The notes below the pieces were generated by a model. It had not been told where the DNA came from. It saw only the letters and a list, made by a program, of their open reading frames with translations, and did no database searches. Shown here one piece after another: positions 52,838-58,068 of a stretch of DNA of 58,068 nt (positions are counted from its first letter, which is position 1; every line of letters begins with the position of its first letter). The stretch is from Spirochaetales bacterium (GTDB taxonomy: Bacteria; Spirochaetota; Spirochaetia; JAFGDJ01), in NCBI GenBank assembly GCA_016932135.1, contig JAFGDJ010000040.1:1-58068 (forward strand), read 5' to 3'. The translations under genes were made by a program, and so were the position numbers.

Positions 52838-53524
52838 ATGGAATCCTCCGGTACTTTCGCGGCTCTTATCACCGCCGCCGGCCGCAGCACCAGAATGGGG
52901 GATGGAATTAAAAAAGAATACCGTCGCGTGAACGGCCTCCCCCTTCTTTCTCGGATTTACCAACAATTCACAGCTTCGGGTCTTTTTACCTTTTTCGTGA
53001 TAACCTGCCCCCCCGGCGACGAAGACGCCGTCGGCACCCTGCTGAATCTATCTGCGAACCAAGAGGATACCCGGATCATCGCCGGCGGCGACACCCGGCA
53101 AGACTCGGTGCTGGCCGGGCTCGCGGCCATGGCTATGGTCGACCCGGACTATGTACTGATCCACGACGGCAGCAGGCCCTGGGTATCCCCCGAACTGGTT
53201 ACCCGGGTCTGCGAAGGAACCAGAGCCTGGGGAGCCTGTATCCCTGTCGTTCCCGCCGTGGATACCCTGGCTGCCCTGGATGAAAACGGGAGTGTAGCCG
53301 GCTGGCCCGATCGGCAGGGAGTATACCTGGTGCAGACGCCCCAGGGATTCAGGTTTACCGAGTTGTATGAGGCTCATCGTAAGGCCTCTTCCGACGGCCT
53401 TACATATCACGACGACTCGGAGATCTACGGCCGTTACGTGGGAGGGGTCAAGACAGTCCCCGGAGACCCTGCCAACCGGAAGATAACCTACCCGGGAGAT
53501 TTACCGGAATCCGCAATACTTTAA
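52838..53524 (+). CDS. ispD: 2-C-methyl-D-erythritol 4-phosphate cytidylyltransferase
   Basis: The third step of the non-mevalonate isoprenoid pathway: MEP plus CTP gives CDP-methylerythritol. The 228-residue protein has the nucleotide-binding start ALITAAGRSTRMGDGIKKEY (residues 8-27), GGDTRQDSVLAGL, VLIHDGSRPWVSPEL and VQTPQGFRF, all standard. ATG 52838 is 2 bases after the carD stop, without a Shine-Dalgarno. The first 11 bases around the ATG (AAAATGGAATC) repeat the end of carD at 52821-52831. ispF follows after 16 bases. Confidence 0.96.
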   Translation: MESSGTFAALITAAGRSTRMGDGIKKEYRRVNGLPLLSRIYQQFTASGLFTFFVITCPPGDEDAVGTLLNLSANQEDTRIIAGGDTRQDSVLAGLAAMAMVDPDYVLIHDGSRPWVSPELVTRVCEGTRAWGACIPVVPAVDTLAALDENGSVAGWPDRQGVYLVQTPQGFRFTELYEAHRKASSDGLTYHDDSEIYGRYVGGVKTVPGDPANRKITYPGDLPESAIL

Positions 53525-53540
53525 CGAAAGGAAGGTTGCT

Positions 53541-54014
53541 GTGAGAATAGGTTTGGGATACGACCTCCATCGACTGACCGAGGGGAGACCCCTGATGATC
53601 GGCTGTGTCCTGGTGCCGCACACCAAGGGTGAAGAGGCCCATTCCGATGGAGACGTGCTGACCCACGCCCTGATCGACGCCCTGCTGGGAGCCGCCGGCG
53701 AAGGCGATATCGGCACCCATTTCCCCCCCGGAGACCCGGCTTGGAAAAACGCTTCGGGAGAGAAGCTGTTGAAACTGACCGCCGGAGTCATCGCGCGAAA
53801 AGGGTATGCCTGCCGGCAGGTCGATTCGGTGGTGATCCTGCAGGAACCGAAGCTGCAGCCTTATATCAGCGTTATGAGAAACCGGCTGGCGGAGCTCCTG
53901 GACCTTTCCAGAGAGGATGTCACCGTTAAGGCGAAAACCAAGGAAGGCTGCGGAGAGGTGGGTTCAGGGAACGCGGTGGAAGCCTACGCCCTAGTACTGC
54001 TGGAAAAGAAGTGA
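53541..54014 (+). CDS. ispF: 2-C-methyl-D-erythritol 2,4-cyclodiphosphate synthase
   Basis: The fifth MEP-pathway step, a 157-residue trimeric zinc enzyme. IGLGYDLHRL (residues 3-12) and AHSDGDVLTHALIDALLGA (34-52) bring the zinc ligands Asp and His, GDIGTHFPPGD follows, and the C-terminus has VKAKTKEGCGEVGSGNAVEA. The start is GTG 53541 after AAGGAAGG. IspD and IspF are separate chains here, although they are fused in some bacteria. The stop overlaps the nth start by 4 bases. Confidence 0.96.
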   Translation: MRIGLGYDLHRLTEGRPLMIGCVLVPHTKGEEAHSDGDVLTHALIDALLGAAGEGDIGTHFPPGDPAWKNASGEKLLKLTAGVIARKGYACRQVDSVVILQEPKLQPYISVMRNRLAELLDLSREDVTVKAKTKEGCGEVGSGNAVEAYALVLLEKK

Positions 54015-54670
54015 ACACACCGATTCCCTGGGATACCGTCATACCCATCATCCGCGCTACCGTGGGAAACACACCCCTGCCGTCGGTCTCTGAAATAGCA
54101 GTGGGGAAAAAAGACCCCTTCAGAATTCTGGTTTCCACAATGATATCCCCCCGCACCAAGGATGAAGTAACCCTGGCAGCCTCGGAGCGCCTGTTTCGCC
54201 GGGCCGACACGCCCGAGGCGATGGCGGAATTAACCGAGGAGGAAATCGGCTCCCTTATCTTCCCCGCCGGGTTTTACCGTGTAAAAGCCCGGTATATTCT
54301 CGAAACCTCCCGAAAGCTGATAGAAGATTACTCAGGCCGCGTACCTTCCACCTTGAAAGACCTGTTAAACCTTCCTGGAGTAGGATTAAAGATAGCAAAC
54401 CTGACCTTAAGCCTTGGGTTTGATATCGACGCGATTTGTGTGGATATTCATGTTCACCGGATTTCCAACCGCAACGGCTGGGTGGCAACAAAAACACCGG
54501 AAGAAACGGAAAAAGAGCTTTCAAAAATCCTGCCGAAGCGCTATTGGAGGGAAATCAACGAACTCCTGGTGCGCTTTGGAAAAACCGTGTGCACTCCCGT
54601 GTCACCCTTCTGCGGGACCTGCGGACTGAAGGACCGGTGCCCCCGGGTGGGGATAACCAGGTCCCGCTGA
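54011..54670 (+). CDS. nth: Endonuclease III (DNA glycosylase/AP lyase)
   Basis: This 219-residue base-excision repair enzyme removes oxidised pyrimidines and cuts AP sites. The helix-hairpin-helix LLNLPGVGLKIANLTLSLG carries the catalytic Lys; the catalytic Asp is in CVDIHVHRISNR. The iron-sulfur site at the C-terminus has Cys with the exact spacing 6-2-5 (CTPVSPFCGTCGLKDRC). The start is GTG 54011, overlapping ispF (GTGA). It is the last gene of the operon and converges on the P-loop gene with a 10-base gap. Confidence 0.95.
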   Translation: MNTPIPWDTVIPIIRATVGNTPLPSVSEIAVGKKDPFRILVSTMISPRTKDEVTLAASERLFRRADTPEAMAELTEEEIGSLIFPAGFYRVKARYILETSRKLIEDYSGRVPSTLKDLLNLPGVGLKIANLTLSLGFDIDAICVDIHVHRISNRNGWVATKTPEETEKELSKILPKRYWREINELLVRFGKTVCTPVSPFCGTCGLKDRCPRVGITRSR

Positions 54671-54680
54671 CCGGGGACGA

Positions 54681-55391
54681 TTATTCCTCAATTTCCGCGA
54701 TAAGAAGGGTTTTAGGATCAAGCCGCAGGTTCATATCCCTGACATCCACGGTATCCCTATCCTTCACCACCTGAAGATGCACATATCCTTCAATGAAACG
54801 CAGGGTTACCAGCACGGCGATGGCATCCAGGTAGGGTAGCACAACCCGCGGAAGCCCCCGGTCGTCGAAGAGGGGCTCTTCACCCTTCAGGCTGAGGCTG
54901 AACCATATCTCCAGGTTGGTTTCCCGGGCGAAATCGCCGATGGCCTTGATATCTTCCGATGTGGCAATATCGATATCATACCCGTCAAAGATAACACAAT
55001 CCGCGGCAAAGTGGCCGTCCTTGATCATGGCTCTCAGGCTCTGCAGAATGTGTTCGGTTCCCATTCCCTTCTGATTGAAGTTCATGATGATCCTTTTCTT
55101 CACCAGTTCATCATGAACCTCCACGGCGGACTCCAGGTTCCTTTTGCGGGAGATCTCTCTGAAAATATCCTCATACCAGGTAATGATATGATCTACCCGG
55201 GCGGAAAAGGAAACATGCAGAACCTGTTTGTCCTGCAATAATTTATCCGTGGCTATATGTACCAAACAGGCGGTCTTGCCGACACCCTTGCGTGAAGCGA
55301 TAACACCGATGTTACCCTTGCCAAGACCACCGTGGATAGATTTTTCAAAAATTCGTAGAGGGCTGCGCCGTATGAGCTCGGATTTTACCAT
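54681..55391 (-). CDS. RecA-like P-loop protein of unknown function
   Basis: A 236-residue cytosolic protein. The Walker A is VIASRKGVGKTACLVHI near residues 30-46; a hydrophobic strand CVIFDGYDIDIA near 135-146 is the likely Walker B. The layout (KGNIGVIASRKGVGKT, then VLHVSFSARVDHIITWYEDI) resembles DnaB/KaiC-type RecA folds with no added domains. It may act as a nucleotide-driven switch, but its role is unknown. AAGGAG precedes ATG 55391, 12 bases after the fusA stop, so it is likely cotranscribed with EF-G. Confidence 0.75.
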   Translation of the reverse strand: MVKSELIRRSPLRIFEKSIHGGLGKGNIGVIASRKGVGKTACLVHIATDKLLQDKQVLHVSFSARVDHIITWYEDIFREISRKRNLESAVEVHDELVKKRIIMNFNQKGMGTEHILQSLRAMIKDGHFAADCVIFDGYDIDIATSEDIKAIGDFARETNLEIWFSLSLKGEEPLFDDRGLPRVVLPYLDAIAVLVTLRFIEGYVHLQVVKDRDTVDVRDMNLRLDPKTLLIAEIEE

Positions 55392-55403
55392 CTGATATAC
55401 TCC

Positions 55404-57479
55404 TTAGTTTTTCCTGGTTTTGCTGAAAGCTTCTACCAGTTCTTCGGTTATGGAGACGGGAACCCGTCCGTATTTCAGGAACTCCATGGAGAATTCAGCT
55501 TTTCCCTGAGTCAGGGAACGGAGGACCGTGGAGTATCCGAACATTTCACTTAAAGGAACCTCCGCGTCCACGGAGAAAAAGGATACTTCTTCCTGAGCAC
55601 TGATGATAACCCCGCGTCGCTGGTTGATACTGCCGAAAATATTTCCCTGGAATTCCGTGGGGGCTTCAACGGTTACCCTCATGATAGGCTCTAGGATTTT
55701 TGGTCCCGCTTTACGGTACACCTCTTTGAAGGCGCCGACGGCCGCCAATTGGAAAGCCATGTCCGACGAATCCACCGAATGACTGGTGCCGTCGTTTACC
55801 ACGACCTTTACCCCGGTAACAGGAAAACCGATTAACAGCCCCTTCACCAGGGCGGAGTGAAATCCCTTATCGCAGGAAGGAATGTATTCGGTGGGGATAG
55901 ATCCCCCTTTCACCTCGTTGACGAATTCGTATTCCCCTTCTTCCAGAGGTTCGATGTATCCGGCAACCCGGGCGTACTGTCCGGAACCGCCGGTTTGCTT
56001 TTTATGGGTGTAGTCGAAATCCACCCGGGAACTGATGGTTTCACGATAAGCTACCTGGGGCTGACCCGTCTCGACCGTCGCTTTGTATTCCCTTCGCATT
56101 CTTTCCACATAGACATCCAGGTGCAGTTCCCCCATCCCCTGAATAATGGTCTCGTTGGATTCCGGGTCCACATAGGTTCTGAAGGTAGGATCTTCCTTGG
56201 TAAACCGATTCAAAGCCTTGGACATATTGTCTTCCGATTTTTTGTCGGCGGCTTTCAGAGAAAGGGAAATAACCGTATTGGGAACGTACATGGAGGTCAT
56301 GGAATAATTGAGTCCGGGCCGCACGAAGGTGTCCCCGGAGGTGCAATCCACTCCGAAAAGGGCAACTATATCTCCGGCGGGAGCCCCCTGAATGTCCTCC
56401 ATACTGTCGGAATGCATACGGATTAACCGGCCGATCTTAATCTTCTTTCGGCTTCTGGTGTTATAGACCTCGTCCCCCTTCCTCAGGGAACCCTGGTAGA
56501 TGCGAATATAGGTGAGCTGTCCGTATTGGCCTTCTTCCAGCTTGAAAGCCAGGGCTACCAGCGGGGCCGCGGGGTCTGCCTTAAGGACAACCTTTGCTTC
56601 GTTAGTATCCAGGTCCAGGGCAATATTTTCCACCTCGGCGGGATTCGGAAGGTAGTCCAACACCGCGTCCAGCAAGGGCTGAACCCCCTTGTTCCGATAG
56701 GCGCTGCCCAGGAACACCGGGGTCAGCTCTCTGGCCAGGGTTCCTTTTCTGACAGCTTTATAAATCAGGGCTTCCGTAACGGTTTCTTCCATGATCGCTT
56801 CCATGAGTTCATCACAGAACATACTGGCCGCATCAAGCAATTCTTCTCGCCGGGCGGCGGCTTCTTCGGCCAGGTGAGAAGGAATCTCTTCTTCCACCAC
56901 CGACTCTCCGTTATCCCCCTGGAAATACAGTGCCTTCATTTTTACCAGGTCCACCACCCCTTCGAATTTACCCTCCAGGCCGATGGGTAGCTGCATCAGG
57001 ACGGCGTTATGCCCCAGTTTCTCTTTTAACTGCCGGAAAACCCTGTAAGGATCGGCACCGGTACGGTCACACTTGTTAATAAAAGCCAAACGAGGAACAT
57101 GATACCGCTTCAATTGCCGGTCTACGGTGATAGACTGGGACTGAACACCACCGACGGAACAAAGAACCAGGATGGCTCCGTCTAAAACCCTCAAGGCCCG
57201 TTCCACCTCAATGGTGAAATCCACATGGCCCGGGGTATCAATAACGTTGATGTTGTAATCTTTCCAGGTAACGTTGGTGGCCGCGGAGGCAATGGTAATG
57301 CCCCGCTCCCGTTCCAGTTCCATGGAATCCATAGTGGCTCCCACCCCGTCCTTACCCCGGACTTCATGAATCGCGTGGATTTTCTTACAATAAAACAGCA
57401 TGCGTTCGGTCAGGGTGGTCTTTCCCGAATCAATATGCGCACTGATTCCGATATTCCTCATTCTTTCTAACGTTTCCAT
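55404..57479 (-). CDS. fusA: Translation elongation factor G (mitochondrial/spirochaete-type EF-G)
   Basis: The 691-residue GTPase drives ribosomal translocation. G1 is [13 protein letters not shown] near residue 12, switch [19 protein letters not shown], and G4 NKCD; domains II to V follow in order. The N-terminus ([31 protein letters not shown]) is far closer to mitochondrial EF-G1 than to the E. coli type. In Borrelia two EF-Gs divide translocation and ribosome recycling, so a second gene may exist elsewhere. The start is ATG 57479 with AAAGGA; the upstream in-frame ATG is in the leader. The leader has complex inverted repeats. Confidence 0.95.
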   Translation of the reverse strand: METLERMRNIGISAHIDSGKTTLTERMLFYCKKIHAIHEVRGKDGVGATMDSMELERERGITIASAATNVTWKDYNINVIDTPGHVDFTIEVERALRVLDGAILVLCSVGGVQSQSITVDRQLKRYHVPRLAFINKCDRTGADPYRVFRQLKEKLGHNAVLMQLPIGLEGKFEGVVDLVKMKALYFQGDNGESVVEEEIPSHLAEEAAARREELLDAASMFCDELMEAIMEETVTEALIYKAVRKGTLARELTPVFLGSAYRNKGVQPLLDAVLDYLPNPAEVENIALDLDTNEAKVVLKADPAAPLVALAFKLEEGQYGQLTYIRIYQGSLRKGDEVYNTRSRKKIKIGRLIRMHSDSMEDIQGAPAGDIVALFGVDCTSGDTFVRPGLNYSMTSMYVPNTVISLSLKAADKKSEDNMSKALNRFTKEDPTFRTYVDPESNETIIQGMGELHLDVYVERMRREYKATVETGQPQVAYRETISSRVDFDYTHKKQTGGSGQYARVAGYIEPLEEGEYEFVNEVKGGSIPTEYIPSCDKGFHSALVKGLLIGFPVTGVKVVVNDGTSHSVDSSDMAFQLAAVGAFKEVYRKAGPKILEPIMRVTVEAPTEFQGNIFGSINQRRGVIISAQEEVSFFSVDAEVPLSEMFGYSTVLRSLTQGKAEFSMEFLKYGRVPVSITEELVEAFSKTRKN

Positions 57480-57540
57480 ACCAGTTCCTTTCGTAAAGTA
57501 TAGGCCTTTCTTTCCAAGAATGCCATACACGGCGGTTTCA

Positions 57541-57610
57541 AGGGTCTTTTAAACTGTCCGTACCAGGAATAACGAGCGAAGCGGACACCCGTGGTACCTG
57601 CCGTACCACT
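57541..57610 (-). promoter_or_regulatory. Structured leader of fusA
   Basis: In the 178-base gap upstream of fusA, the minus strand has GTGGTAC (57609-57603) pairing with GTACCAC (57597-57591) around a 5-base loop, and GTCCG (57585-57581) pairing with CGGAC (57560-57556). TGGTACGG occurs twice on the minus strand, so GTACCA could pair with either copy, giving mutually exclusive stems. This may be a regulatory leader; no known riboswitch is recognised. Confidence 0.35.
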
Positions 57611-57634
57611 GTTTTCTTTTAGGGAATTGATATC

Positions 57635-57654
57635 TGATTTTTCAGAAAAAATCA
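57635..57654 (-). terminator. AT-rich hairpin after the histidine kinase gene
   Basis: TGATTTTT (57635-57642) and AAAAATCA (57647-57654) form an 8-bp stem with a 4-base loop, 3 bases after the kinase stop. It has no GC clamp and no trailing T-run, so it may be a weak terminator or a 3' end. Confidence 0.3.
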
Positions 57655-57657
57655 AGC

Positions 57658-58068
57658 CTAAGAGGGCTTCGGAAGAAACAAACTGAAGACAGACCCCACT
57701 CCAGGCTCACTGGACACCCTGATGGTTCCGCCGTTGGCCCGGATAAAGTCTTTGCATAATACAAGACCGAAGCCCGTGCCTTTCTCTCCTTCTGTTCCGG
57801 CTCTGGAAAATACGGTATCGATGGCGAAGAGTTTCCTGAGATGGATCGGATCAATGCCGATGCCCGTATCTTTGAGAACCACTTCGGTGGTTTCCTTTCC
57901 TTCTTTCGCTGAAAGGGTGATTTCTCCTCCCCGGGGAGTAAACTTGATGGCGTTGGAAAGGAGGTTCCGCATGACCGTCTCGAACATATTGTAGTCCACC
58001 CGGACATACACCTCCGGGTCCACCAGGTTCCGGACCTTCAGCTCCTTGGAACGGAGCTTTTCCGCGAA
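57658..58068 (-). CDS. Sensor histidine kinase, C-terminal ATPase part only
   Basis: The frame enters from the right edge and ends at 57658, giving 136 residues. It is the HATPase_c domain: the N box FETVMRNLLSNAIKFTPRGG, G1 LKDTGIGIDP, G2 GEKGTGFGLVLCKDFI and the closing GGTIRVSSEPGVGSVFSLFL. Upstream of the edge lie presumably the dimerisation helices and a sensor domain, not visible. It could be the partner of an orphan receiver such as the one at 39843-40190, but there is no evidence. Confidence 0.9.
   Translation of the reverse strand, partial: FAEKLRSKELKVRNLVDPEVYVRVDYNMFETVMRNLLSNAIKFTPRGGEITLSAKEGKETTEVVLKDTGIGIDPIHLRKLFAIDTVFSRAGTEGEKGTGFGLVLCKDFIRANGGTIRVSSEPGVGSVFSLFLPKPS

Noticed and set aside
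57541..57620. tRNA or plus-strand terminator upstream of fusA
   Set aside because: The stems do not form a cloverleaf, and although TTTTCTTTT follows the hairpin on the plus strand, no plus-strand gene precedes it.

Overview
The window reads as a gene-dense stretch of a spirochaete chromosome, probably a free-living Spirochaeta-like organism (inference). Pointers are a carD-ispD-ispF-nth run, an EF-G resembling the mitochondrial/spirochaete type, a DUF4416 protein, many lipoproteins with loose lipoboxes (LFFSC, FASC, FSGC, FFAC), and solute-binding proteins ending their leader in AFA-GGQ. I see no rRNA, tRNA, CRISPR array, insertion sequence or phage gene. Both edges cut genes: an unknown minus-strand gene on the left and a histidine kinase on the right.

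Layout. 1-8.0 kb: a plus-strand drug-efflux operon (membrane fusion protein, RND pump, an unusual lipoprotein, TolC-like channel, TetR regulator). 8.0-15.0 kb: minus-strand envelope and division block (LysM protein with an Hsp70-like domain, Slt-type transglycosylase, UppP, FtsK, FNT channel). 15.1-16.4 kb: a TPR protein ending in an Mrr-like domain. 16.4-20.3 kb: mnmE-mnmG-rsmG. 20.4-26.0 kb: coiled-coil protein and glycerophosphodiesterase facing a FecR-lipoprotein-outer-membrane-protein operon. 26.2-36.6 kb: pepT, leuS, an M24 peptidase, a small lipoprotein, DUF4416, a helical unknown, a DAHP synthase-prephenate dehydratase fusion and a lipoprotein transglycosylase. 36.8-41.8 kb: MMPL transporter, lipoprotein, single-domain response regulator and a family-5 binding protein in one operon. 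41.8-52.3 kb: an accessory catabolic locus. 52.3-58.1 kb: carD-ispD-ispF-nth, a RecA-like P-loop protein, fusA and the kinase fragment.

The best candidate for an undescribed system is the 41.8-52.3 kb locus. Eight tightly coupled minus-strand genes encode two TIM-barrel sugar isomerase-like enzymes, a split transketolase, a D-2-hydroxyacid dehydrogenase and a complete TctABC transporter. Two tandem GntR/FadR regulators and an AEC-family permease diverge from them. Two TTGCATGCAA palindromes in the divergent region sit on the two promoters, one directly over the predicted start site and start codon of the catabolic operon. The substrate is not evident.

A second theme is start-site architecture. 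At least nine transcription units have a recognisable -35 and -10 whose -10 box ends only 5 to 9 bases before the start codon, with no Shine-Dalgarno, implying leaderless mRNAs. Downstream genes in operons mostly have good ribosome binding sites or overlap the preceding gene.
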